This document shows positions 1 to 8,320 of a stretch of 57,360 nucleotides of DNA, piece by piece. The stretch's first letter is position 1; the number at the start of each line of letters is the position of its first letter. The position numbers and the translations under genes were made by a program. Under the pieces are notes generated by a model, which made no database searches, had not been told where the DNA came from, and was given only the letters and a program-made list of their open reading frames with translations. Source of the stretch: Bog-473 sp049513455 (lineage in GTDB: Bacteria; Actinomycetota; Acidimicrobiia; Acidimicrobiales; RAAP-2); contig JBEKWB010000014.1 of assembly GCA_049513455.1 (NCBI GenBank), positions 1 to 57,360 on the forward strand, read 5' to 3'.

Positions 1-1
1 C

Positions 2-448
2 GAGGTCGGGAGCGGGGTCGGGAGCGGGGTCGGGAGCGGGGTCGGGAGCGTAATGCAGGACCGGCTGGTGTCCGTGTGGGCGGAGAGCGAGATTCTGCGC
101 GTACTGCGGTTGCGCACGGTCTCGGCCGTGCTGGCAGGGCGTGCGCCGGGGGCGGAGGCTTCGGTGCGCAAGGCCATCGCCGACGCGCACGGCCAGCACG
201 TGATGGGTATGGGGCGGGACCTGGCTGGCGCGTTCGGGATGCTGCGCGGGACCCGGCCCGTCGGCGGGTGGGGGCGTGTCGGCGCGGGCGGCGCGGGCGG
301 CGCGGCCGGCGCGGCCGCACGAGGCGGCGATGCCACTTGGTCACGTGGCTTCCTGTTTTCACCGGCGTTGACCGTGGGCGGGGGGACGGCGGAGGTGCAG
401 CGCAACATCGTGGCCGAGAAGGTGCTCGGCCTGCCACGGGATCCATGA
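2..448 (+). CDS. Acyl-CoA dehydrogenase, C-terminal part (5' end outside window)
   Basis: The frame is open from the left edge through a Gly-Ser-Gly-Val tandem repeat into about 130 residues that end with TAEVQRNIVAEKVLGLPRDP. That ending is typical of the last helix and the FAD/CoA contact region of acyl-CoA dehydrogenases. The family catalyses alpha,beta-desaturation of acyl-CoA thioesters with electron transfer to ETF. The ATG at 53 is probably internal, because the coding frame continues upstream without a stop. A low-complexity Gly/Ala stretch (about residues 75-95 after that ATG) is unusual for the family and sits just before the conserved C-terminus. Only the C-terminal alpha domain is visible, so substrate class cannot be judged. 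Confidence 0.75.
   Translation, partial: EVGSGVGSGVGSGVGSVMQDRLVSVWAESEILRVLRLRTVSAVLAGRAPGAEASVRKAIADAHGQHVMGMGRDLAGAFGMLRGTRPVGGWGRVGAGGAGGAAGAAARGGDATWSRGFLFSPALTVGGGTAEVQRNIVAEKVLGLPRDP
8..49. repeat. 12-bp tandem repeat inside the acyl-CoA dehydrogenase
   Basis: The unit GGGAGCGGGGTC is repeated three times perfectly, with a fourth partial copy. It reads in frame as Gly-Ser-Gly-Val. The array touches the window edge, so its full length is unknown. Being a multiple of three, copy-number change would leave the frame intact. Confidence 0.8.
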
Positions 449-663
449 CGGGGGTTCGTGAAGGCGATATCGGGTCCTGCTGCGCTGGCCCGGTGGCTCT
501 CAGGGTTCTCCCAGACGCCGATGACCTTCTGTTCAGGAACGTCGGGCAAGATGTCAGCACATGATCAGGGACGTGACGGACGCGCCGCAGTTGACGATTG
601 AGGCTGACGCCGGGCCCAGCGATCTTCTGGGCAGGGGCGGCGGTAGTGATGGGGATGCCCGCC

Positions 664-687
664 GCAGTGGCAGTGGCAGTGGCAGTG
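664..687. repeat. 6-bp tandem repeat (GCAGTG x4)
   Basis: Four perfect GCAGTG units lie near the 5' end of the acyltransferase gene. They encode Ser-Gly repeats in the frame of the 561 start. Confidence 0.75.
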
Positions 688-1950
688 GCGGTCGGGTGTC
701 GGCGCCGGCCGGCTATCTCACCATGTTCGACTTCTTCCGGGTGGCGGTCTGCGCATGCGTGCTCGGGCAGCACTCCTTCCTCTGGACCGACATGTCGAGC
801 AACGTGGTCGGAACCGGGTTCATTACCATGGCACTTCACTCGCAATGCCTTCTTCTTCCTCTCGGGGTTGGTGGTGTGTTATGCACAGATAACGCGCCCC
901 CGGTCACTCCGGGGATTCTGGACGCGTCGCTACGTGCAGATCGGCGTGCCGTATCTGGCGTGGACCGTGATCTACGTCGTGTTCACCATTCTCCGACCGG
1001 GCGGCGCATGGGATCAGACGTGGGCCTACTTCTGGACCGACATACGTACCGGCTACTACCAGCTGTACGTCATCATCGTGCTGTTCCAGTTTTATCTGGT
1101 GTTTCCGTTCTTCCTCAAGCTGCTGCAGGCGACTTCCGCGCGCACCCACGTGGTGATCATGTCGCTGAGCGTCGCCATCGCGCTCTTCATCGGGGTCGTC
1201 CTGCACTACAACCCCGACCTCGGCGTCGTCGGCCACGCGGTCCACGACATCGGCAGCCGTTGGGTGTGGTCGCGCAACCTGGTCAGTTACCAGCTGTTTT
1301 TCGTGGCCGGCGTCCTGGTGGCGTACCACTTCGAGCGGGTGATGGGTTTCGTGCTGCGGTGGCACAGCCAGATCCTGATGGTCAGCGCAGGGGTCGGTGT
1401 GGGGACGCTGCTGTGGTACTTGGTCGTGATCTGGCAGGGCGCGACCCTCTCTTCGGCATCGGATGTTTTCGAACCGATCGCCGTGCTGTGGTCCCTCGGT
1501 GCAATCGCCGGGATGTTCGCGCTGAGTTGGCAGTGGGATCAGCGGCGTAACAGGCGCACCGCCCTGTCGGGTATGGCGGCTTCACGGTCGCCGGACGTGG
1601 CACCTCGTACCGGGCTTCTGTCCCGCCGGGGCCGGCCGCGGCTGCTGTCGATCACGTACCTGGCGGAATTGACCGGCGGCTTCTACTTCTGTCACATCCT
1701 CTTCATCAACATGATCCGCGCCATCCTCTATTCGAGCCTCATCGGCGGGGAGCATCTACCGTGGCCGATCAGGACTGCGACCTTCTACGTGGGGACGGCA
1801 GTTGTCGCGGTCACCTTTGTGTCATTGATCACGCGCACCCCGCTCCGCTGGGTCCTCGGCGGGCCGGTGCGGGCCGAGCAGCGAGAACGGGATAACGAGG
1901 GGGTGGCGTTGCGGGCTGCCCATGAGGCGGAGTTGGCGCATGTCGGTGCC

Positions 1951-2034
1951 ATGGACGGTGGCGGTGCCGTGGACGGTGGCACTGCTGTGGACGGTGGCGG
2001 TGCTGTGGACCGTGACGGCGCTGTGGACGGTGGC
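1951..2034. repeat. 18-bp tandem repeat at the acyltransferase 3' end
   Basis: There are about 4.5 imperfect copies of an 18-bp unit beginning GTGGACGGTGGC. They encode repeated Asp-Gly-Gly-Gly-Ala-Val in the cytoplasmic tail of the acyltransferase-like protein. Confidence 0.75.
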
Positions 2035-2092
2035 GCAGGGGGAGGCGGTGGTCTTCCGCCCACCATCCCGGGATCAGTCGTGGAGCAACTGC

Positions 2093-2578
2093 CTAGAACT
2101 TGAGCGGTCCGGCGTCCCCAAAGCCCTGACGGACGCCCTGGCCGGCCCGGGCGATGAGCTTTTCGGGCTCGTAGAGCATGAGGTAGGCGTTGATGGCGTG
2201 GTCCCTCGACCGGTTCTTGAAGACGGACGCAAGGATCGCGGGGTCGTCGGACTCGTCCTCGTGCACGAAGACCTCGAGGATGGGGGTGTTGGTCATGAGC
2301 TGCGCCGTCATGATCCCCGTCGATGCTTCGTGGGCGCATACCTTGTCGACGGCCTCCTTGCCCGGCATCCCCAGCGCCACGACGATGCGGCAGCCGTCCT
2401 CCTCAATGAGCTTCTTGGCCGCCACCGCCAAGTCCTTGAAGCCGGGGACGGTGCGGCGGATGGTGGTGAAGCGGGTGCCGTAACCGGGGCACTGCGTCAA
2501 CGCATCGAGCGCTTCTCCGCCCATGTCGTAGCGGGCGAACATGGTATCGACGACGCCGATTGTGTCCATGCTGTCCAT
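2093..2578 (-). CDS. ribC: Archaeal-type riboflavin synthase
   Basis: The product matches the archaeal RibC family, which is unrelated in sequence to bacterial RibE but related to lumazine synthase. It converts two molecules of 6,7-dimethyl-8-ribityllumazine to riboflavin plus the pyrimidine precursor. Diagnostic stretches are GVVDTMFARYDMG near the N-terminus, TVPGFKDL, ALGMPGKEAVDKVCAHEAS, AQLMTNTPILEVFVHEDE and NRSRDHAINAYLML. Length (about 160 residues) fits the family. I place the start at the ATG at 2578. A GTG at 2608 and an ATG at 2569 are also in frame, and no strong ribosome site decides between them. No other riboflavin gene is adjacent. It is convergent with the acyltransferase gene, whose 3' end it overlaps by 11 bases. 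Confidence 0.88.
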   Translation of the reverse strand: MDSMDTIGVVDTMFARYDMGGEALDALTQCPGYGTRFTTIRRTVPGFKDLAVAAKKLIEEDGCRIVVALGMPGKEAVDKVCAHEASTGIMTAQLMTNTPILEVFVHEDESDDPAILASVFKNRSRDHAINAYLMLYEPEKLIARAGQGVRQGFGDAGPLKF

Positions 2579-2666
2579 TCTCGCGCAAGGTGCCCCGACG
2601 CCGTTCACGCCCCGAGGGATCGCCCTGGTCGCGTCGTCTGATACACCCTTCCTTCACACTGCCGAG

Positions 2667-4058
2667 ATGGTCGTGACATTGAATCCAGAAAGGCCTGCCG
2701 CACCCCCGGCCCCGCCGCCGGAGGCGGCAGCGGCAGTGGGAGCGCCAGTGGCAGCACGGTCGATGCGACGGCGCCCTCCATGTCGTGATTCGGGGGCGGA
2801 CCCACGGTCACGTGAGCTGGCTGAGCGGATGCAAGTGCGTGGTCGGGAGCTCTCCGCAACCCAACGGGCACTTTTCGCGGATATCGCCGAGTTCGATCGT
2901 TCCGAGGCCTGGCGGGGAGATGGCGCGGTATCGATGGTGGCGTGGCTGACGGAAAGGTGCGGGGTCAGCGGTGCGACCGCCCGAGTGTGGGTCCGAGCCG
3001 CAGCGCAACTCGAGTCCCTCCCTCACCTGGCCGGAGCCCTTTCCGATGGCACGCTCTCACTCGATGCGGTGGCCCCTCTCGCCGACGTCGCCACGCCCGA
3101 AACCGACGCCGTGCTGGCGGAGGCCTCGGTGCACTGGAGCGTGAAACAGGTCCGGGAGTTGGCCGCGTCACACCGCGGTACCACGGACGCGGTCGCCGCA
3201 CGCCGGTTCGAGCATCGATCACTCCGCTTCAACGATGCCAAATCCACCATTTGGGCAGCATTCGCTCAGGACGATTACGCCGTCGCCAAGGCGGCGTTGA
3301 TCGGCCTCGTGTCCTGGAGCGGGTCGGGTACCCCGGCCAGTTCAGGCAGTCAGGGGGGAGCGGGTGTTGGTAGTGCAGACCCCCTCGGGTACGTGCCTTT
3401 CGATCAGCGACTCTGTGACGCCTTCATGGAGATGTGCCGAGGGATCGGCCGTTCACCCATCGGCGCCAGTGCTGCCAGTGGCGCCGATGGGAGGGAGGGC
3501 GCCAAGGGCGGCTCCGGCGCCATGAGGGAGGATCGGGACCCCAGTGGTGAAAGGGGCAGATATCGCCCGACCGTCGTGGTGCACGCCGACCTGGGATTTC
3601 TTACTGGCTCCCATCCGAATGGAGTTGCCGAGTTGGCGGGCATCGGTCCGATCTCGACCGAGGTGGCGCGCCGCCTGGCCTGTGACGCCAAGGTCGTGTT
3701 CTCGGTCGAACGCGGCGATGGCTGCATCCTCGACCAAAAGCGTGTGCGCCGAAGTCCCACGATGGCCCAGCGGATTGAGATCGCGCGTCGCGACAAGGGT
3801 TGTCGCTTCGCGAGCTGCGGCTTCGTCGACTTCACTGAGGTCCACCACATGGTCCACTGGGTGCGGGGAGGGGAGACCAATCTCTCGAATCTCATCACCC
3901 TGTGCGGGCGGCATCACCGTGCGGTCCACGAGTTGGGATGGACGATGGACGGGAGCGCCGATGGCGTCGTGACATTCGAGGGTCCGCATGGCTATCGCAT
4001 GACGTCGGCACCCTCGCCGACCTGGCGAAGGGCGGGATCATCACCGATGCTGCGTTGA
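2667..4058 (+). CDS. DUF222 / HNH endonuclease domain protein
   Basis: The product has about 463 residues. A Pro/Ala-rich leader is followed by a DUF222-type helical domain (RELSATQRALFADIAEFD, GVSGATARVWVRAA, SDGTLSLDAVAPLA). A Gly/Ser-rich variable linker comes next, then a C-terminal HNH nuclease (CRFASCGFVDFTEVHHMVHW, GGETNLSNLITLCGRHHRAVHE). The paired Cys, the HH and the distal HH are the expected metal and catalytic residues. Actinobacteria often carry many copies of this family (13E12-like); their cellular role is not settled. The ATG at 2667 is preferred because longer in-frame starts would run into the divergent riboflavin synthase gene. Confidence 0.85.
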   Translation: MVVTLNPERPAAPPAPPPEAAAAVGAPVAARSMRRRPPCRDSGADPRSRELAERMQVRGRELSATQRALFADIAEFDRSEAWRGDGAVSMVAWLTERCGVSGATARVWVRAAAQLESLPHLAGALSDGTLSLDAVAPLADVATPETDAVLAEASVHWSVKQVRELAASHRGTTDAVAARRFEHRSLRFNDAKSTIWAAFAQDDYAVAKAALIGLVSWSGSGTPASSGSQGGAGVGSADPLGYVPFDQRLCDAFMEMCRGIGRSPIGASAASGADGREGAKGGSGAMREDRDPSGERGRYRPTVVVHADLGFLTGSHPNGVAELAGIGPISTEVARRLACDAKVVFSVERGDGCILDQKRVRRSPTMAQRIEIARRDKGCRFASCGFVDFTEVHHMVHWVRGGETNLSNLITLCGRHHRAVHELGWTMDGSADGVVTFEGPHGYRMTSAPSPTWRRAGSSPMLR

Positions 4059-4147
4059 CGCACATCAGCCCCACATCCGCTATTCGCTGCGTTGGTGCGC
4101 GGCGACCAACACGTATCTCGCGGACAGGTGAAATACTCGATGACGTC

Positions 4148-5398
4148 ATGGCAAAAAGAGCCCGGCGCCGGTGGACGGCGGCACTGTGCGCGCTCGTGGT
4201 CAGCCTGGCCGCGGCGGGTTGCAGCGAGGACTCCCACACGGCGACCCCTCCGACCAGTTCAAACGCGAACGCCGCGACGCCCCCGCCGGCAGTGGTGCCG
4301 GCCCGGTACCAGAGTCTCTACTCGACGATCGGGACTCAACTCAGTGAGGCACAAGCAACCGTGAAGAGGCTGCCTGCTCGTTCCGGTTCGAAGATGCGTT
4401 ACGGCGCGATCCTGCTCCTTGCTGATGGCAACCGTGGCACTCAGCTGCTGTTACCGCAGACCCTGGCCCAGGTCGAGGAGGAGCTCAGTGCTCTGGGCAA
4501 AATGGGAGTCGAGGACGTGAGCCTGGCGGTCAATTTCCCCCTCCTCCTTCCTACAACGCCGGACTCGGGTCAATACCTCTCCTTCTATGAGAAGGTGGCG
4601 CAAGCGGTTCGCCGGCACCGAATGATGCTGAGTGTGGAGGAGAACCCGGTCCTCGCGGGCACTCCCTTCGCGGTGTCGGCCAACGTCAGCTACGCCGGAT
4701 TGACCGACACGACATATGCCCAGGAGCAGGCCGAGCAGGCGCAGGTCATCGTCGACCACCTGCACCCGGCCTACCTGTCCCTCATGACGGAACCGACGAC
4801 GGACGCCATGTACATCGGGCTGCCGGGACTCGATCAGCCACTGACGTCGGCCGCCGTTGTCCGGGAAGAGGTGGAGGCGATCCACCGGGGCAGCACCTTC
4901 CTCGGCGCTGGGGCTGGCTCGTGGTCATCACCGCAATTCGACAAGGATTATGCAAGTTCGGGCGTCAACTACATCGACCTCCACATCTACCCGACAGAGC
5001 CGCAGTTCGTCACCAACGCCATCACGGACGCCAATGAGGCCAGGGCGGCCCATCTGCCGATGGTCATGGACGAGTTCTACCTGTTCCCAGCGCTCAAGTT
5101 CGATGGCCAGGGGACCATAGACAAACACGAGATTGAGCCCTTTACGTGGCTCGATCCTCTGGAGACGAAGTTCCTCAAGATCTTCACGACGTTCGGCCAG
5201 AAAGAGGGCTTCTCCTTAGTTGTCGCGTTTGACGACAACACCTTCATCGCCAATCTGACCTGGAAACCCGAGGATGATACGAACAGCCTGAAGAGCGTCA
5301 ACGCGCTCTACGATCCTGTGCTCGAGCATGCTCTGGCGACGGGTGGACTGAGCGCCGTCGGGCGTTCGTACGAGGAGATGATCCGCACCAATACGTGA
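4148..5398 (+). CDS. Secreted lipoprotein with glycosidase-like (clan A) barrel
   Basis: The N-terminus MAKRARRRWTAALCALVVSL followed by AAAGC is a lipoprotein signal with a lipobox and Cys25 as the lipidation site. The mature part begins with a Ser/Thr/Ala linker, then about 370 residues of alternating strand/helix pattern. LMTEPTTDAM and, later, LPMVMDEFYLF are placed like the acid/base and nucleophile glutamates on strands 4 and 7 of clan-A glycoside hydrolases. The segment YIDLHIYPTEP between them also fits such a barrel. No specific family is recognised, so substrate is unknown. Attachment to the outer face of the cytoplasmic membrane is expected. The ATG at 4148 is chosen because the signal peptide begins there; the open frame extends upstream without homology. 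Confidence 0.72.
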   Translation: MAKRARRRWTAALCALVVSLAAAGCSEDSHTATPPTSSNANAATPPPAVVPARYQSLYSTIGTQLSEAQATVKRLPARSGSKMRYGAILLLADGNRGTQLLLPQTLAQVEEELSALGKMGVEDVSLAVNFPLLLPTTPDSGQYLSFYEKVAQAVRRHRMMLSVEENPVLAGTPFAVSANVSYAGLTDTTYAQEQAEQAQVIVDHLHPAYLSLMTEPTTDAMYIGLPGLDQPLTSAAVVREEVEAIHRGSTFLGAGAGSWSSPQFDKDYASSGVNYIDLHIYPTEPQFVTNAITDANEARAAHLPMVMDEFYLFPALKFDGQGTIDKHEIEPFTWLDPLETKFLKIFTTFGQKEGFSLVVAFDDNTFIANLTWKPEDDTNSLKSVNALYDPVLEHALATGGLSAVGRSYEEMIRTNT

Positions 5399-5424
5399 GC
5401 GGGAAGAGCGAGGGCGTAGCGCGC

Positions 5425-5742
5425 TCAGGCGGAACGCAACTCGGCGTGATCCCGGCAGCGGGCCACCCAGCCTGTCGGCACCACCCGTACCGTCATGCGC
5501 CGACCGCATGCGGGACAGAATCTGGGTGGGTCAAATGGACGGGCGCAGCCCACGCAGTCGGAGGTCGTCCGCCCACACCCGGTGCAGAATGGACTGGCGT
5601 GGGTGCCGGCGGCGGCGGCGGCGGGGCCGGCGGGCGAGCCGGCGGGGGTGCCGGCGGCGGCAGGGCCGGCGGAAGGGCTGTCGCCGGCGGCGGCGGGGCC
5701 TTCTCCGGCTCGCGATCCGGAATCGGATCCGGACCCCGGCAT
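5425..5742 (-). CDS. bsaP: Biotin synthase auxiliary protein (BsaP-like)
   Basis: A small protein (105 residues). Its C-terminal 60 residues hold cysteine pairs FCTGCGR, CVGCARPFDPP and FCPACGRRM, plus VVPTGWVARCRDH. This matches the short Cys-rich protein encoded beside bioB in mycobacteria and other actinobacteria, which is reported to be needed for biotin synthase activity. The first 45 residues are a Gly/Ala/Pro/Ser-rich low-complexity arm not expected in the family core. Its ATG follows the bioB stop directly (TAG then ATG, no gap), so the two are almost certainly co-translated. Function is inferred from motif and position. Confidence 0.8.
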   Translation of the reverse strand: MPGSGSDSGSRAGEGPAAAGDSPSAGPAAAGTPAGSPAGPAAAAAGTHASPFCTGCGRTTSDCVGCARPFDPPRFCPACGRRMTVRVVPTGWVARCRDHAELRSA

Positions 5743-6831
5743 CTAAATGACGGCGGTGAGTGCGCCGATGGGCATGCGCAGGTCCGCCAACATCTGGAGG
5801 TCCTCGTCGGACGAGCGGCCCAGCGTAGTGAGGTAGTTGCCCACAATCAGGGCATTGATGCCGGCGGTCATCCCGATGGCCTGAAGGTCACGCAGGGTGA
5901 CCTCGCGCCCACCGGCGTAGCGGAGGATGACCGAGGGCAGGGCAAGACGGAAGAGGGCGATCCAACGTACGGCTTCCCAGGCGCCCACGATCGGCCGGTC
6001 GCCCAGGGGTGTCCCGGGCCGAGGGTTGAGGAAATTGATAGGGACCTCGGTCGGCTCGAGTTCCTGGAGCTGCAGCAACAGCTCGACCCGTTGCTCGTCG
6101 GACTCCCCCATCCCGATCAGGGCGCCGCAGCAAAGCTCCATCCCGTTGCTCCGCACCAGCCGGCATGTTTCCGCCCGCTCGTCCCAGGTGTGCGTGGTGA
6201 CGACCGAGGGGAAGAACGACCGCGCCGTCTCGACGTTGTGGTTGTAGCGGTGCACCCCGCCCTCAGCCAACCGTGTGGCCTGATCGTCGGTCAGCACGCC
6301 GGCGCTGACGGCGACGTTGAGCCCCGTCTCCTCGCCGATGCGCGGTACGAGCTCCAAAAGCCGCTGCATGGTGCGCTCGTCGGGGCCGCGCACCGCCAGC
6401 ACGATGCAGAACTCCGATGCGCCGAGTGCGGCGGTCTCGCGGGCGGCGGCGAGGACCTCCTCCGTATCGAGGAAGGGCGTGGCCTTGACGGGCGTGTCGA
6501 AGCGGGACGACTGCGAGCAGAAGTGGCAGTCCTCGGGACATCCGCCGGTCTTGGCCGAGAGGATCCCCTCGATCTCGACCTCCGGCCCGCACCAGTCGAG
6601 CCGGACCTGGTGGGCGAGTGACGCCAGCGCCATGACGGCGCCATCGGGAAGTGCGGCCAGCGCGGTCAGCTCGGCGCCGGTCAGGAGCCGGCGCTCGTCG
6701 AGGAGCGCCCGTTCGGCTCCGATTATGACCGCCCGTTCGGCCGGCGTCAGGGGCGCCTGGGGCGGTGGTGGCGCCGAGGGCGTGACAGTGGGGCGGAAGG
6801 TGAGAGGCGTCGCGGTAGGCACGACGCACAC
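5743..6831 (-). CDS. bioB: Biotin synthase (radical SAM)
   Basis: It inserts sulfur into dethiobiotin to make biotin. The radical-SAM cluster motif is seen in SAKTGGCPEDCHFCSQSSRF (C-x3-C-x2-C). Further BioB signatures are AALGASEFCIVLAVRGP, HRYNHNVETARSFF, CCGALIGMGES, PINFLNPRPGTPL, ILRYAGGREVTLRD and GINALIVGNYLTT. No ATG lies upstream of the conserved region, so a GTG start at 6831 (or 6822) is likely, giving about 362 residues, close to the family norm with a short Pro-rich leader. It is divergent from an acyl-CoA dehydrogenase gene, with an 11-bp repeat array between them. bsaP follows without a gap. Confidence 0.93.
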   Translation of the reverse strand: MCVVPTATPLTFRPTVTPSAPPPPQAPLTPAERAVIIGAERALLDERRLLTGAELTALAALPDGAVMALASLAHQVRLDWCGPEVEIEGILSAKTGGCPEDCHFCSQSSRFDTPVKATPFLDTEEVLAAARETAALGASEFCIVLAVRGPDERTMQRLLELVPRIGEETGLNVAVSAGVLTDDQATRLAEGGVHRYNHNVETARSFFPSVVTTHTWDERAETCRLVRSNGMELCCGALIGMGESDEQRVELLLQLQELEPTEVPINFLNPRPGTPLGDRPIVGAWEAVRWIALFRLALPSVILRYAGGREVTLRDLQAIGMTAGINALIVGNYLTTLGRSSDEDLQMLADLRMPIGALTAVI

Positions 6832-6865
6832 GGTAGTGGCAGGGTGAGGCTCGCCGGTAGCCGAG

Positions 6866-6953
6866 CGGCGGCGGAGCGGCGGCGGAGCGGCGGCGGAGCG
6901 GCGCCCGACCGGCGGCCGAGCGGCGCCCGACCGGCGGCCGAGCGGCGGCGGAG
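6866..6953. repeat. 11-bp tandem array (8 units) between bioB and an acyl-CoA dehydrogenase gene
   Basis: Eight consecutive 11-bp units occur here: three CGGCGGCGGAG, then alternating CGGCGCCCGAC and CGGCGGCCGAG, then one more CGGCGGCGGAG. The array lies 34 bases upstream of the bioB start and 50 bases upstream of the divergent gene. Unlike the coding repeats of this window, the unit is not a multiple of three; it is close to one DNA helical turn. It could be a polymorphic promoter spacer or a protein-binding platform. Confidence 0.8.
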
Positions 6954-7003
6954 TGGTAGACCAAGTTGGCCGCCGGTGCGGACAGATCACGAAAGAGGAG
7001 ACG

Positions 7004-8305
7004 ATGGCCTGGGATTTCTCGACCGAGCCCGAATTCGAGGAGAAGCTCGAGTGGATGCGCGAATTCGTGCGCAATGAGGTCTTCCCACTCGAGACGCTCT
7101 CGCTCACCTACGACCAGGTCAGGGTCGCAATTCGCCCGCTGCAGGAGGAGGTCAAGGCGCAGGGGCTCTGGGCGGCGCACCTGCCTCCCGACCTGGGCGG
7201 GATGGGCTTCGGCCAGGTGCGGTTGGGGCTGATGCACGAGATCCTGGGTCAGACGCCCTACGGCCCGGTGGTCTTCGGCAACAACGCGCCGGACTCCGGC
7301 AATGCCGAGCTCCTCGCGATCGGCATCGCCAACTCCGGCAACGAGGAGCAACGCCGCCAGTGGTTGCAGCCTCTGCTCAACGGCGACCTCCGCAGCGCCT
7401 TTTCCATGACCGAACCCAACACGGCGGGGTCCGACCCGACCCTGCTCACCACCTCGGCCGTCCGCGATGGCGACGAGTATGTGCTCAACGGCCACAAGTG
7501 GTTCACCAGCAACGGATCGGTGGCCGACTTTCTCATTGTGATGGCGGTGACCAATCCGGACATCCACCCCTACCAGGGATCGTCGATGCTGATCGTCCCC
7601 GTCGACACCCCCGGGGTCGACATCGTGCGTGACGTCGCCACCATGGAGGACCCCGAGACCCCGTACGGGCGGTTCGGCAACCACGCCGAGATCATCTACC
7701 GCGACGTGCGCATCCCGGTCGGGAACCTGGTGGGACGTGAGGGAGACGGGTTCCAGCTGGCCCAGCAGCGCCTCGGGCCGGGTCGCATCCATCACTGCAT
7801 GCGCTGGCTGGGGCAGTCCCGCCGCGCCTTCGACATGCTCTGCGAGCGGGCCGTCTCGCGCTACGCCCACGGTTCGGTGCTGGCCGAGAAGCAGACGGTG
7901 CAGAACTGGGTGGCCGATTCGTTGGCGGAGATGCAGGCGGCCCGGCTCATGACGCTGCATGCGGCCTGGAAGATGGATCAGGAGGGGCAGGCGGCCGCCC
8001 GGGTCGACATCGCCATGATCAAGTACTACGGCGCCGCGGTGCTCTACAACGTCATCGACCGCGCCGTCCAGGTGCACGGCGCCCTCGGCTACTCGTGCGA
8101 TCTGCCGCTGGAGTCGATGTACCGGGCCGCCCGGGCCGCCCGGATCTACGACGGGCCCGACGAGGTGCACCGCCAAACGGTGGCGCGGCGGATCCTCAAG
8201 GGCTACGTGGCGACCGAGGTGCCGACTGAGCACATCCCGACCCGCCGGATTGAGGCCCAGCGCAAGTTCGCCGACCTGCTCGAGTCGCTCACCATCAATT
8301 CATAA
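7004..8305 (+). CDS. Acyl-CoA dehydrogenase family protein
   Basis: A 433-residue FAD flavoenzyme expected to oxidise acyl-CoA to enoyl-CoA, passing electrons to ETF. Visible are the N-terminal helical domain (EPEFEEKLEWMREFVRNEV), the substrate/FAD segment AFSMTEPNTAGSDPT and GHKWFTSNGSVADFLIVM in the beta domain. The C-terminal part VHGALGYSCDLPLESMYRAA and YDGPDEVHRQTVARRIL resembles the ACAD10/11-like subgroup. The start is set by AGAGGAG seven bases before the ATG. It stands alone, divergent from bioB; the exact acyl chain is unknown. Confidence 0.92.
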   Translation: MAWDFSTEPEFEEKLEWMREFVRNEVFPLETLSLTYDQVRVAIRPLQEEVKAQGLWAAHLPPDLGGMGFGQVRLGLMHEILGQTPYGPVVFGNNAPDSGNAELLAIGIANSGNEEQRRQWLQPLLNGDLRSAFSMTEPNTAGSDPTLLTTSAVRDGDEYVLNGHKWFTSNGSVADFLIVMAVTNPDIHPYQGSSMLIVPVDTPGVDIVRDVATMEDPETPYGRFGNHAEIIYRDVRIPVGNLVGREGDGFQLAQQRLGPGRIHHCMRWLGQSRRAFDMLCERAVSRYAHGSVLAEKQTVQNWVADSLAEMQAARLMTLHAAWKMDQEGQAAARVDIAMIKYYGAAVLYNVIDRAVQVHGALGYSCDLPLESMYRAARAARIYDGPDEVHRQTVARRILKGYVATEVPTEHIPTRRIEAQRKFADLLESLTINS

Positions 8306-8320
8306 GTTCGACCGGGCAAT

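Larger units (their letters stand above)
561..2103 (+). pseudogene. Acyltransferase-3 family membrane protein, split by a frameshift
   Basis: The N-terminal part is read from the ATG at 561: a Gly/Ser linker, then the first membrane helix of the acyltransferase-3 fold (YLTMFDFFRVAVCACVLGQH). The rest is read one base later: HFTRNAFFFLSGLVVCYAQ, RYVQIGVPYLAWTVIY and further hydrophobic helices, down to the TGA at 2101-2103. The frame change lies at about 826-840, inside the conserved sequence that normally precedes R-N-A-F-F-F-L-S-G. Family members O-acylate sugars or lipids at the inner membrane; this protein has about 10 predicted helices. The tail carries 18-bp in-frame repeats (DGGGAV). 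A one-base correction gives one product of about 510 residues. It may be a true pseudogene, programmed slippage or a sequence error. Confidence 0.7.

Noticed and set aside
561..1550. The 561-1550 frame as a complete 329-residue protein
   Set aside because: After about position 835 this frame becomes Arg/His/Pro-rich noise while the adjacent frame carries the membrane helices.
6263..8233. Long antisense open frame (656 codons) across bioB and the acyl-CoA dehydrogenase gene
   Set aside because: It is a shadow frame produced by high GC; its translation is low complexity and the two genes on it are clearly real in other frames.
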